From assembly GCA_965248685.1 (NCBI GenBank), contig CBDFKC010000003.1, positions 2,728,001-2,792,000 on the forward strand: a stretch of DNA of 64,000 bases, read 5' to 3'. This document shows positions 25,790 through 35,055 of this stretch, piece by piece (within the stretch, counting starts at the first letter, position 1; every line of letters starts with the position of its first letter). The position numbers and the translations under genes are program-made. The notes beneath the pieces were generated by a model. That model did not search any database. It was not told the origin of the DNA and saw nothing but the letters and a program-made list of their open reading frames with translations. Source of the DNA: VYFG01 sp965248685. GTDB taxonomy: Bacteria; Pseudomonadota; Gammaproteobacteria; Arenicellales; Poriferihabitantaceae.

Positions 25790-27670
25790 GTGGGTATCGG
25801 GCGAATTCTAAAACTTGTTGCAGGGTTAATTCTAACCGGAATTTCCCTGTCCGTTGCGACAGTGCAAGCGGGGAACAGAGTCGCCTTGATAATTGGAAAT
25901 GCTGATTATTCTACGGCGACACTGCGTAACCCGGTGAATGACGCTAATGATATGGCGGCTACCTTGAATACTCTTGGGTTTGATGAGGTAATGTTGGAGA
26001 CCAACGTAGACGCCATTGGCATGAATCGGGCATTAAGGAAGTTCGGTAAAATGTTGAACGGGGCTGAGATTGGACTGTTTTTCTACGCCGGTCACGGTTT
26101 ACAGGTTCGGGGTAGAAACTATCTGATTCCCGTTGGCTCTGATATCGCGGCGGAGGATGAAGTGCCGTTTCGCGCGGTAGATGCGGGTCAGGTGTTGGCC
26201 AAAATGGAGTCAGCGGGCAATCCGATCAATCTCGTATTCCTGGATTCTTGTCGGGATAACCCATTCGCAAGGTCCTGGAGAGGTTCGTCCCGGGGTCTAG
26301 CGCAAATGGATTCGCCAAAAGGTTCCTTGGTCGCTTATGCAACTGCGCCGGGGCGGACCGCGTCCGACGGAGAAGGTCGCAATGGCGTTTTTACCGGAGC
26401 GCTGATTAATGCCTTGAAGGAGCCCGACATAGATATTGCTCTGGTGTTGCGGAAAGTCAGTAGAGAAGTCAGAACCCAGACGGATGACCAACAGGTTCCC
26501 TGGGTCAGCTCTTCGCTGGCAAAGGAAGTTGTTTTGAATATAACTGCTGATAAGGTCGAAATCACGGTAACTCCGAAGCCCACCGATAGCGGAGGGGTAT
26601 CAGATATGAATGCCCAAACCGCATTTTGGAGCAGTATCACTGCCAGTGATTCTCCGTCGGATTACGATGATTACCTGAAGCAATGGCCAAATGGGGTTTT
26701 TGCGCCACTGGCAAGGCGTCGTCTGGCAGCGCTGACAGACGTCAAACAAAACAATCCGGTTAAAACTACTCCGTCGGAACAGCCAGTGAAGTCAGCAGAC
26801 CGGGCTAATCCAGAAATTTTATTGGCAGAATGCCGGACTCATTTTGCCGCGAAACGACTAACCAGCGGGGTAAATGGTACGGCGTTGGACTGCTATAACC
26901 ACGTGTTGGAGGTTTTTCCTGGAAATCGCGATGCCCTCCAGGGGTTAAATAACATCGAAACGACCTACGCCAATTGGGCCATGCGAGATATTGCCGCCGG
27001 TAAGTTTAGTAAAGCAGGTCGGCACCGGGATAAACTCGCGAGTTTAAATTCTGGTCATTCCCAGTTGCCAATTATCGAACAACAATTGTCCGAATTGACA
27101 GCGTGGAAATCTGCTTCCAGTAACAACGACGTTCAGGCATATCAATCTTATCTGGGTCGATTTCCCAATGGTTCATTTTCAAGTTTGGCGAGAATTAAGA
27201 TAAAAAATTTGGCGGTTAAGTCAGGTACGACTACCCGCGCAAAAGCCGTTAACCAGGCTAAGTCAGCCAAATCTAGTACTACCAAAAACAACAGCTCGAC
27301 TACATCAAAAGCGGGCTTGACAGGCAATTGGCGCGGAAGTGTTCGGATCACCCGGAGCGACGTGGACGACGGACATTTGAGTCCACTTGATCAGGAGTTT
27401 TCGGTATCACTTGTCGGCAATGACGTTTCCAAGGTTAGTGGCACTCTAAAGATTTTGCACGGTGGCAGCGTGGATATCGACTGTAGAAATGCCAAGGCTA
27501 CAATTTCGAAAGTTAGCGAAAACAAAGTTCGGATTTCCCTGTTGGGCGCCGCCTGCCTGGGAAAGGCAACCTTGCGGCATTCCGGGGGCGTGATTTCGGG
27601 GCGGGTTCGACTGAGAGACCCTGGTAGTGGTAGCGCTATCGGTACTATTACCTTTCGGCGATCTGACTGA
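25790..27670 (+). CDS. Exported caspase-like (peptidase C14) protein
   Basis: A 626-residue protein. A signal peptide ends near VQAG (about residue 28). The caspase-fold domain (about 30-250) has the dyad H102 in FFYAGHGLQ and C154 in VFLDSCRDNPF. Two copies of a W..........Y..YL..(W/F)PNG.F..LAR motif lie near 285-325 and 440-480, around a central helical segment. A low-complexity Lys/Ser linker is followed by a ~110-residue beta domain (from GLTGNWRGSVRIT). Such secreted metacaspases may process proteins or mediate stress responses. GTG start at 25790 after GGAGG. No partner genes adjacent. Confidence 0.85.
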   Translation: MGIGRILKLVAGLILTGISLSVATVQAGNRVALIIGNADYSTATLRNPVNDANDMAATLNTLGFDEVMLETNVDAIGMNRALRKFGKMLNGAEIGLFFYAGHGLQVRGRNYLIPVGSDIAAEDEVPFRAVDAGQVLAKMESAGNPINLVFLDSCRDNPFARSWRGSSRGLAQMDSPKGSLVAYATAPGRTASDGEGRNGVFTGALINALKEPDIDIALVLRKVSREVRTQTDDQQVPWVSSSLAKEVVLNITADKVEITVTPKPTDSGGVSDMNAQTAFWSSITASDSPSDYDDYLKQWPNGVFAPLARRRLAALTDVKQNNPVKTTPSEQPVKSADRANPEILLAECRTHFAAKRLTSGVNGTALDCYNHVLEVFPGNRDALQGLNNIETTYANWAMRDIAAGKFSKAGRHRDKLASLNSGHSQLPIIEQQLSELTAWKSASSNNDVQAYQSYLGRFPNGSFSSLARIKIKNLAVKSGTTTRAKAVNQAKSAKSSTTKNNSSTTSKAGLTGNWRGSVRITRSDVDDGHLSPLDQEFSVSLVGNDVSKVSGTLKILHGGSVDIDCRNAKATISKVSENKVRISLLGAACLGKATLRHSGGVISGRVRLRDPGSGSAIGTITFRRSD

Positions 27671-27863
27671 ATACCGGGTAGTTTGTCCGCCGTAAATCGG
27701 AATGATTCATTGGCAATAGAGTAAAAAAGCAACTCAGGAAAAGTATTCCTGTATCCAACGATATAGTCTGGACAATGGATAATAACAGGCCGAATTGTCG
27801 GTCTTTTCTATTGGATATCAAAGGTATTATGCTGTTAACCAAGCAGGTAAGCCTGAAAGTATA

Positions 27864-28835
27864 GTGGCAGTTATTTCCGAACCGCAACGGCGGATAAACA
27901 AAGTAATCGATTATATTGTTCGAAGGCCAGCACATCCTCATGGACTGGAAGAACTCGCGTCAATTGCACATTATTCCGAGTTCCATTTTCATCGGGTTTT
28001 TAAAAAGCTGACGCGGCAGACCCCATTGGAGTTTATCAAAAACCAACGATTGTCCAGAGCCGCACGAATCCTTGCATTTAACCCCAGGCAACCCATTTCC
28101 CTGGTAGCCAGTGCCTATGGGTTTTCAAGTGCAGCAAATTTTTCCAAGGCGTTTCGTCCAACTTACAATATGAGTCCCAGAGACCTGCGTGGAAACGTAT
28201 CGTGCCTAAGGGAGAGATCCCAATGTTCTCCAAGGTACGAGGAATACGTTGGGAATTTGACGGATCAGGAATATATCTGGCAACGATGTCGCCTTACCCG
28301 GCGGCAAGCCCAGCTTGCTGGCAACCCCAGTATCGATTCATTCGGTGTCAGCATCCGCCAACGTCGGGACCTGCCGGTTGTCTACATTCGCAATGTTGGG
28401 CCGTATTTACCGCAAAGGCTCGAAAAAATTTCAAGAGAGTTAAGGCAATGGGTAAAAAATACCAATGTAAAACCCTTGATTATCGGTATTCCAAAAATGC
28501 TCCCCAGCCTGACCCTGGGTAAGCATTGTATGTATGATATCTGCGCTGTAGTCCCCGACAATTATATCTCCGCAGATATAAATCTGGGGATCATCGATGG
28601 TGGAACAATCGCAGTATTCCGATGCCGACTTAATGTAGAGAGTTTTTATTACTATTGCCGGGTAATCTGGAGATGGTTGACCTATACCTGGTTGCCATGC
28701 AGTGGATATCAGCCGGCTGACCAACCCGCCTACGAAATTTACCTTGAATCACCAGCGTACACCCATAGCGATGATTATTTAGTGGAATTTTGTATCCCAA
28801 TTCGACCAATGAGTGAATCAGTACTCCGACTTTAG
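27864..28835 (+). CDS. AraC-family regulator with GyrI-like ligand-binding domain
   Basis: About 323 residues. Two AraC helix-turn-helices fill residues ~10-105 (LEELASIAHYSEFHFHRVFKKLTRQTPLEFIKNQRLSRA and AYGFSSAANFSKAFRPTYNMSPRDLR). A C-terminal GyrI-like/SHS2 domain (from about 165) contains VVYIRNVGPY and the ending DYLVEFCIPIRPM. GyrI-like domains bind small, often hydrophobic, compounds. The open frame extends to a TTG at 27795, but the GTG at 27864 starts where family members begin, so I use it. The frameshifted Rieske gene begins eight bases downstream. Confidence 0.85.
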   Translation: MAVISEPQRRINKVIDYIVRRPAHPHGLEELASIAHYSEFHFHRVFKKLTRQTPLEFIKNQRLSRAARILAFNPRQPISLVASAYGFSSAANFSKAFRPTYNMSPRDLRGNVSCLRERSQCSPRYEEYVGNLTDQEYIWQRCRLTRRQAQLAGNPSIDSFGVSIRQRRDLPVVYIRNVGPYLPQRLEKISRELRQWVKNTNVKPLIIGIPKMLPSLTLGKHCMYDICAVVPDNYISADINLGIIDGGTIAVFRCRLNVESFYYYCRVIWRWLTYTWLPCSGYQPADQPAYEIYLESPAYTHSDDYLVEFCIPIRPMSESVLRL

Positions 28836-28842
28836 AGAATAA

Positions 28843-30014
28843 ATGAGGATAAACGATTTTATTAGTGAATCCGAACGCGACGCATTGTTTCAACCCACCG
28901 CGCAAGCTTCGGGCCTACCTGCCCGAATCTATACCGATGAAAATTTTTGGGCGCTTGAGCGAAAGCGGTTGTTTTCGCCGACGTGGTTTGGGGTTGCATT
29001 TGAAAGTGATTTGCCAGACCCGGAGATGCGCTACCGGTCAGCATTGCCGGATGGGAAATTATTCTCGTGCGTGACGAAAATGGCGAAATCAATGGGTTTC
29101 ACAATATCTGCCGACACCGGTCCATGAGGATTTTGGACAAACCCTGTAAAGCGCTTGATAATTTTACCTGCCCCTGGCACGCCTGGACCTACAATATCCA
29201 AGGAAAACTCGTTGCCACGCCGGCCGTTGGTGGGGAGAACGTACATCAAGTAGAGGGAATTGACTACGGCAAACTGAGGCTGGAAGCGGTAAGGAGCGAT
29301 TCCTGGATGGGTATAATTTTTATAAATCCTGATGGTGCCGCAGTAACGCTCAGTGAACATTTGGCGGCGATTCAATTTCGCTTGCAAGACTACGATTTAT
29401 CTCTTCTACGTTCTGCTGGGACAACCAAGGACGTGCATTTTTCCGGAAACTGGAAGTTCGTAGTCGAGGGCGGTGTGGAAAACTATCATATGCCCTGGGT
29501 TCATCCAGAAGGCGGTGGCCACGCCGGAGTAACCCGTGAGGACACGGATCCAGCAGGAGGGTATGTTGGTATGGCAACTCGGTGGAGACGTAGTCCTCCC
29601 GAGGAGGGCAAGGAATTGCTGCCAAAGTTTCCCCTCCTCGAAGGAGCACCTATCATTGATGGCTATGGTTGGGAGGATTTGTATTTGTTTATTTCTCCGG
29701 GAACAACCGTTATAGAGGTTATGGCAAACCATGTGGTCGTCGTTTTGATTCTGCCGCTGGATTGTGGGCAAACATTAATGCGTCGGGAGTTTTTCTTTAT
29801 TGGAGATCAGGCAATGACCGAAGAGTATGCGGAAATTCACACAAAAATAAAAAACTTTTGGACATATTTTGGTGAACAAGATAAGACTATCGTGGAGCGT
29901 GTGCACGCCCAACAATCCATTAGGGCCGAACTAAACATGCCTACCCGGTTTTCACCTTACTGGGAGTCTCCAGTACATAGTTTTCAAAAACTACTGGTCA
30001 ATTGGTTACAGTAG
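28843..30014 (+). pseudogene. Rieske non-haem iron oxygenase alpha subunit, frameshifted
   Basis: Two overlapping frames together encode one ring-hydroxylating oxygenase alpha subunit of about 390 residues. The first part (28843 to ~29030) reads FWALERKRLFSPTWFGVAFESDLPDPEMR. The second, one frame away from ~29031, continues LPVSIAGWEIILVRDENGE. The Rieske ligands follow (CRHRS...CPWHAW), then the mononuclear iron site ENYHMPWVHPE and a C-terminal catalytic domain. One missing base near 29030 explains the break, which may be a real mutation or a sequencing error. If repaired it would be an ordinary enzyme with unknown substrate. Confidence 0.85.
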
Positions 30015-30145
30015 ACGATTACCTGTTTGCCCCACTCTAAGCTTACGCCGTTGCTTGCTGGTAAAGTGGCGAGGATCCAGAGCAACGTTTTTACCGCGAT
30101 AAAGAGTTTTCCATGTTAACTTGAATATAGAATAGACAAACGACG

Positions 30146-30538
30146 ATGCCTGATATAAAACCAAAAGCAGTTGTCGCCATTATCCGGGTAGCAGATCGAT
30201 TTCTGATGGTCAAACGTTCAGAATACGTGGAACAGGCGAAAGGATACTGGTGTCCCATAAGCGGCAGGCTAGAGGATAATGAATCCCAGGAACAAGCGAT
30301 CAAACGGGAAGTAATGGAGGAGGTTGGTCTAAATGTTAGGGCGTTGCGTCCGGTATGCGATATTCCTGCGCATAACAATGATTTTCAATTATATTTCTGG
30401 ACCACGGAAATTATTTCCGGGGAAGCTAGAATAACCAGTAATGAAGCCTCGGAATTAAAATGGGTTACGATTAAAGAAATGCGTGCACTAAAACCTGTAT
30501 TCGCAGAAGATCTGCGTATATTTGAATCTCTCGACTAA
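30146..30538 (+). CDS. Nudix hydrolase
   Basis: A 130-residue protein consisting of one Nudix domain. The Nudix box (G-x5-E-x7-REVMEEVGL pattern) runs from GRLEDNESQ into AIKREVMEEVGL, with the REVMEE glutamates for metal binding. It hydrolyses a nucleoside diphosphate linked to another moiety; the substrate is unknown. It is 28 bases ahead of a methyltransferase gene on the same strand. Confidence 0.9.
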   Translation: MPDIKPKAVVAIIRVADRFLMVKRSEYVEQAKGYWCPISGRLEDNESQEQAIKREVMEEVGLNVRALRPVCDIPAHNNDFQLYFWTTEIISGEARITSNEASELKWVTIKEMRALKPVFAEDLRIFESLD

Positions 30539-30565
30539 CGCTGAAAATAAAATGAATCTTACCAA

Positions 30566-31306
30566 ATGAATCTAATCATCTGGTTGCGTGAACTTGCAGA
30601 TAATTGGAACTATCTGGTTCGCAAAATGCGGCATCGCACAGTAAGTAAAATTGCACAAAGTGTGTTGACCAATCTGGATATTATTAACGCAATCGAGGGG
30701 GCCAAACAAAGCGCCAGATTTGAGCACGAAAACCTGCTGTCTGTAGCCACATTTAAAACTCGAAAGCAATTGTTTGAATTTGCGATGGATCAGGTGCCTG
30801 GTCAGGGCATGAGATTAGAGTTCGGTACATACAAAGGCAATTCGATCAATCAGATGGCGAAAATTGCGCCAACCAGGCAATTCTACGCATTTGATTCTTT
30901 TATCGGATTACCCGAGGGCTGGACCCCAGGTGCGCGCCGGGGCAGTTTTACCACCAAAAACAAGCTACCGTCGGTCCGCAGCAACGTTACAATTATTCCG
31001 GGTATGTTCGAAGATAGTCTGTCCCCTTTTCTACAACAACATAGCGGGCAGCAGGTCGACTACGTTCATGTTGACTGTGACCTGTACAGTTCCACTAAAA
31101 CGATTCTTGATTTGCTACATTCCCGGTTCGTTGTTGGTAGCGTCGTGGTTTTTGATGAATACTATAACTATGCTGAGTGGCTCGAAGGGGAGTACAAGGC
31201 CTGGATGGATTTCTGTACGCTAAATAATATTGAATTTGAGTATATAGGTTATATCAGAATGGGAAATCAGGTAGCTGTACAAATTACCGAAATTCCCAAC
31301 CACTGA
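30566..31306 (+). CDS. TylF/MycF-like SAM-dependent methyltransferase
   Basis: A 246-residue class I methyltransferase. The SAM-binding strand LEFGTYKGNSINQMA and FYAFDSFIGLPEGW match macrocin-O-methyltransferase-like proteins, as does YVHVDCDLYSSTKTILDLL (metal-binding Asp pair) and the following FDEYYNY. These enzymes methylate sugar or small-molecule hydroxyls. No glycosyltransferase or polyketide gene is nearby, so the acceptor is open. Follows the Nudix gene by 28 bases. Confidence 0.8.
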   Translation: MNLIIWLRELADNWNYLVRKMRHRTVSKIAQSVLTNLDIINAIEGAKQSARFEHENLLSVATFKTRKQLFEFAMDQVPGQGMRLEFGTYKGNSINQMAKIAPTRQFYAFDSFIGLPEGWTPGARRGSFTTKNKLPSVRSNVTIIPGMFEDSLSPFLQQHSGQQVDYVHVDCDLYSSTKTILDLLHSRFVVGSVVVFDEYYNYAEWLEGEYKAWMDFCTLNNIEFEYIGYIRMGNQVAVQITEIPNH

Positions 31307-31457
31307 AATAAGTAACGTGAGTCACCAAGTCCGATGATTTGAGATTGATTGTAAATTTGGAAGGTTTTTGGAAATAGGGGGCAACAGACTATTGATACAC
31401 GCCCTGGGATCATAAAATCTATTAATTCACAAAATATGAAACCATCGCAATAATGTT

Positions 31458-31976
31458 GTGAAACCAATAATTCAGTCTACTTTTGCCAGTTTTGTATGGT
31501 TTGCAATGACCATGAGTGCTTGCGTCAGCTTTGCTGAGGAAATCTACATTAATGCCGATGAAGTGAGTTGGAAGGCTCCACCTGAGAGTTATTCTGGTTC
31601 AGAGTTTGCTGCAGCGTTCAGATACAAAACCCTCATAGCAGATCAGTATGGGCCTGTTCCGGGTGAAGGTGTTTATTTTGGCGAGGCAGAATGGGCGCCT
31701 GGTGCTATTTACGTTGGGCACAACCATCCAGCACCAGAAATTTATTATGTTATCAGTGGCGAAGCGGAATGGACTGTTGATGGCAAAACATTTAAAGCGA
31801 CACCAGGAACGACTATTTACGCTAAACCCTATGCCGTTCACCGCATGGTAAATGTGGGCGATGAAATTCTAAAAACTGTTTGGATGTGGTGGGGAGATCC
31901 TGATGTTCTAAATGAATATCCGAAACTAGTGGAACCTTTTGAGGAGCAACCGGTGGGAGCGAGATTTGAAGACTGA
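31458..31976 (+). CDS. Exported cupin-domain protein
   Basis: A 172-residue protein with a cleavable signal peptide (cleavage near SFA/EE) and one cupin barrel. Metal ligands are seen as HNHPAPEIYYVISGEAEW (two His and a Glu) and the later His in AKPYAVHRM. The H-x-H-x-x-x-E-x-Y pattern resembles bacterial cupin DMSP lyases (DddQ/DddW/DddL types), but it is shared by other metal cupins. A periplasmic location would be unusual for those enzymes. GTG start at 31458. I would call it only a metal-binding cupin. Confidence 0.7.
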   Translation: MKPIIQSTFASFVWFAMTMSACVSFAEEIYINADEVSWKAPPESYSGSEFAAAFRYKTLIADQYGPVPGEGVYFGEAEWAPGAIYVGHNHPAPEIYYVISGEAEWTVDGKTFKATPGTTIYAKPYAVHRMVNVGDEILKTVWMWWGDPDVLNEYPKLVEPFEEQPVGARFED

Positions 31977-31988
31977 TCTAACGCCAAT

Positions 31989-32789
31989 TTATTTCACCGG
32001 TACGAAATATCGTGCGGGCGTAGTACCCAGGCAGCGCCGAAACATTGCGATAAAGGCGCTGGTGTTGTCGTAACCCAGCTCCAGCGCTATACCCGTCACA
32101 CTTTCGCCTGCAGCTAACAGTTCGACCGCGCGCAAGAGGCGCCGCTGTTGACGCCACTCGCGAAATGACATGCCAGTTTGCGCAGTAAATAACCGGCTTA
32201 GTGTTCTTTTACTTGCGCCAACTTCACGTGACCATTGTTCCAGGTCGCGCTTGTCAGCAGCATTCTCGATCAACAACTTGGTGATGCGGAGTAAACGAGT
32301 GTCTGTTGGTAAAGGCAGTGCAAGTGACACTACTGGCATGGTTTTGATTTGATCGAGAATAACGGACATTATTCTCGATTCCGGACTGTCAGGGCCATAA
32401 ACTGGCCCCGCCGCAACTACTGCTACGATTAATTCACGTAATAGAGGGGTAATCTGGAGAATACACGCTTCATCAGGTAACGCTTTCACCAATTGCGGGT
32501 CAATATATAGCGTGCGCATTGCGACGTTGCTACGTGCGTCAATACGATGTTGAACATCTGCAGGCATCCAAACAGAGCGCTGTGGCGGAACTACGTAAGA
32601 CGCTGACTTTGTGGTGACGGTCATTATTCCCTCGCTGGCATATACCAGCTGCGCGCGTCGATGGCTATGGAATGGGAGGACTTGCCCTGATTTGAGTTCA
32701 CGACCGTAGGCAATTACTGGCTGCGGGAGCTCCTCAAGTCGAGTTAGTTCCGCACTGATTGCGGCATAAGGTTGGCGTGTTTGCGGCAT
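31989..32789 (-). CDS. AraC-family regulator with N-terminal cupin
   Basis: A 266-residue AraC/XylS regulator. The N-terminal cupin (residues ~20-110) begins GQVLPFHSHRRAQLVYASEG, and the C-terminal double helix-turn-helix includes SREVGASKRTLSRLFTAQTGMSFREWRQQ and VTGIALELGYDNTSAFIAMFRRCLGTTPARYF. It is divergent from an MFS gene that starts 76 bases away and most likely regulates it. Confidence 0.92.
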   Translation of the reverse strand: MPQTRQPYAAISAELTRLEELPQPVIAYGRELKSGQVLPFHSHRRAQLVYASEGIMTVTTKSASYVVPPQRSVWMPADVQHRIDARSNVAMRTLYIDPQLVKALPDEACILQITPLLRELIVAVVAAGPVYGPDSPESRIMSVILDQIKTMPVVSLALPLPTDTRLLRITKLLIENAADKRDLEQWSREVGASKRTLSRLFTAQTGMSFREWRQQRRLLRAVELLAAGESVTGIALELGYDNTSAFIAMFRRCLGTTPARYFVPVK

Positions 32790-32865
32790 ATATTGGCTTA
32801 ATACGATTAGTGCGCCATTATAGTTCCATGGATAATGGCCGTACAGACTATTCGGGAGTTAAGCC

Positions 32866-34071
32866 ATGCAACGCAATCAAGTGAGTTTTTTGTTTCTTAA
32901 TCTAGGGCATTTTCTGGATCACTTGTTTATGCTGATCTTTGCTTCCGTAGCGGCGCTGCGTTTGACTACCGAATGGGGCATGAGCTACGCCGAGCTAATT
33001 CCATATGCAACTCCAGCGTTTATCGCCTTTGGGGTCTGCGCGCTTGCTGCAGGGTGGATTGCTGATAAATGGAGCCGCGAAGGCATGATGATCGTATTTT
33101 TCATTGGAATAGGTTTTAGCTCATTGCTCGCGAGTATGGCAAATAACCCCATACAAATCGCATCCAGTCTGATATTAATTGGGGTATTCGCAGCAATTTA
33201 TCATCCGGTGGGTCTCGCCATGGTTGTAGAAGGACGCAAGAAAACTGGCATACCCATAGCGATTAACGGTGTTTTCGGTAACATGGGCGTTGCCTGCGCG
33301 GCGCTGCTAACAGGGTTCTTGATCGACTTTTCAGGCTGGCGCAGCGCATTTATCGTTCCAGGCATAGTCTCCATTTCAATTGGCGTGCTCTATCTGTTGT
33401 TTGTTCGCTCTCACAGTAACGAGGAAAAAGATGCACCTGCGAGTGTTATGCTAGACAAAAAGAATGAATTACCTCCTGTGTCGAGACAGGTATTGTTGCG
33501 AATCTTCGGAATCATATTTTTTACTACAGCAGTGGGCGGGCTTATTTTTCAAAGTACGACGTTTTCGCTACCTAAAGTGTTTGATGAGCAATTCGCCGCA
33601 TCTGCAAGTTTAATTGGATGGTATTCTTTTCTGGTATTTTCAGTCGCTGCGTTTGCCCAGATTGTCGTAGGGTATCTGGTCGATAATTACTCGATAAGAC
33701 CAATATTTGCAGTTGTCGCCCTGCTTCAAGCCGCTCTTTTCTTTATTATGACCCAGGTCAGTGGGACCGTAACATTGGTCGTTGCAATCGCATTTATGCT
33801 TGTAGTTTTTGGTCAGATTCCAATCAACGATGTCCTGGTCGGCCGTGTTGTACGGAGCGAATGGCGCAGTCGTGCCTATGCCATTCGTTATGTTGTTACT
33901 TTTTCTGTGATGGCGTCGGCAATTCCGTTAATTGCGTGGGTACATGGTACCTGGGGATTCAGTCGGTTATTTGATTTATTGGCTGCATCAGCGGCGTTAA
34001 TCTTTGTTGCTACTCTATTCTTACCAACGTCGGAACGAACCGTGCGAGCCCAGTCTTTATCACCGAGTTAA
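32866..34071 (+). CDS. MFS transporter, fosmidomycin-resistance-like
   Basis: A 401-residue, 12-helix major facilitator. The N-terminus LNLGHFLDHLFMLIFASVAAL and the signature AAGWIADKWSREGMM fit the Fsr (fosmidomycin resistance) group. It probably exports a small polar compound. It is divergent from the AraC gene at 32789. A LysE gene starts 41 bases downstream on the same strand. Confidence 0.87.
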   Translation: MQRNQVSFLFLNLGHFLDHLFMLIFASVAALRLTTEWGMSYAELIPYATPAFIAFGVCALAAGWIADKWSREGMMIVFFIGIGFSSLLASMANNPIQIASSLILIGVFAAIYHPVGLAMVVEGRKKTGIPIAINGVFGNMGVACAALLTGFLIDFSGWRSAFIVPGIVSISIGVLYLLFVRSHSNEEKDAPASVMLDKKNELPPVSRQVLLRIFGIIFFTTAVGGLIFQSTTFSLPKVFDEQFAASASLIGWYSFLVFSVAAFAQIVVGYLVDNYSIRPIFAVVALLQAALFFIMTQVSGTVTLVVAIAFMLVVFGQIPINDVLVGRVVRSEWRSRAYAIRYVVTFSVMASAIPLIAWVHGTWGFSRLFDLLAASAALIFVATLFLPTSERTVRAQSLSPS

Positions 34072-34112
34072 CTGGTTTCCAATATCAATTTTAGCCCTCA
34101 TAGTGCGGTACC

Positions 34113-34745
34113 GTGTCTGTCGAAACCTATCTAATTTACCTGGCAGTAGTAGCCGTTTTTTTCGCTACCCCACCCGATACCAGTCAGCTTTTGATTATCT
34201 CAAATAGTTTCCGCCATGGTTTACGTAAAAGCGGTTGGACTATATTGGGTGATTTGAGCGCTAACTGTATCCAGATGACTGCAGCGGCATTTGGACTGGC
34301 CGCAATCATTGCTACATCAGCTTCTGGATTTATTCTGATTAAATGGTTTGGCGTGGTTTATCTTTTATGGGTTGGTCTGGGATTAATTCTGTCAAAGAGT
34401 GAAAATACAGAAAATAAAGCCAGCAAGGAAGGGAAACCTCTACAATTGTTTAACCAGGGTTTTCTCACGTCCATGGTGAATCCATATGCGGTAATATTCT
34501 TTGGCGCGCTATTTCCACAATTTATCGAATCAACCTTGTCCATATTCCCACAATTAATAATCCTGGGCGCAACTTATCTTGTGGTTGACGGCCTGATTTT
34601 GCTTCTGTGGGGGTGGCTGGGATTTCGTATGAGCGGTGCTCTAAAGTCCTTTTCCCTTGTAACAGTTAATAAGCTGTCTGGATGTTTGATGGTTGGAGCT
34701 GCAACTTTGTTGGGTATGAAGGAATTTCAGCCACAAGAAAATTAG
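34113..34745 (+). CDS. LysE/RhtB-family exporter
   Basis: A 210-residue membrane protein of the LysE/RhtB amino-acid efflux family, with about six hydrophobic segments. It has the N-terminal ATPPDTSQLLIISNSFRHGLRKSGWTILGD motif region and FLTSMVNPYAVIFFGALFPQF in the middle. GTG start at 34113. It lies 41 bases behind the MFS gene and seven bases ahead of a zinc-ribbon gene. Confidence 0.88.
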   Translation: MSVETYLIYLAVVAVFFATPPDTSQLLIISNSFRHGLRKSGWTILGDLSANCIQMTAAAFGLAAIIATSASGFILIKWFGVVYLLWVGLGLILSKSENTENKASKEGKPLQLFNQGFLTSMVNPYAVIFFGALFPQFIESTLSIFPQLIILGATYLVVDGLILLLWGWLGFRMSGALKSFSLVTVNKLSGCLMVGAATLLGMKEFQPQEN

Positions 34746-34752
34746 TCGACTG

Positions 34753-35055
34753 ATGATGAATAGGAAGGAATCTAAGCCGCTATTTCCAGATGGAAAGCTA
34801 CCTGTAAATAGAAGCAAGGTAAAAGCTAATTCAACAATATTTGAAATCCCTGCATTTTATGAAGACAAGTCATTTAAGTGTAAGGGCTGCGGTTCTAAAG
34901 AGAATTGGACTGCTAAGGACCAAAAATGGTGGTACGAAGAGATAGGTAGAGATTTAGAAACCACTGCTGTTCTATGCAGGAAGTGTAGAGATTTAAAGAA
35001 ACATCAAAGAGAAGTACAGAAAGAACTCTTTGCAAAATCAAAATTAAAAACATAA
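34753..35055 (+). CDS. Small zinc-ribbon protein
   Basis: A 100-residue, highly charged protein. One zinc ribbon is seen: CKGCGSKENW (two Cys) and CRKCRDLKKHQ (two Cys) about 36 residues later, with W-x-x-x-D-Q-K-WWYEE between. This matches the probable zinc-ribbon domain family found in small bacterial proteins of unknown function. Base composition is clearly more AT-rich than the neighbours, which suggests a different origin. It could bind nucleic acid. Confidence 0.65.
   Translation: MMNRKESKPLFPDGKLPVNRSKVKANSTIFEIPAFYEDKSFKCKGCGSKENWTAKDQKWWYEEIGRDLETTAVLCRKCRDLKKHQREVQKELFAKSKLKT

Noticed and set aside
30100..30125. GTTAACTTGA as a further SoxR site before the Nudix gene
   Set aside because: Only a half-site, with no TTGAC-like -35 element at 19-base spacing.
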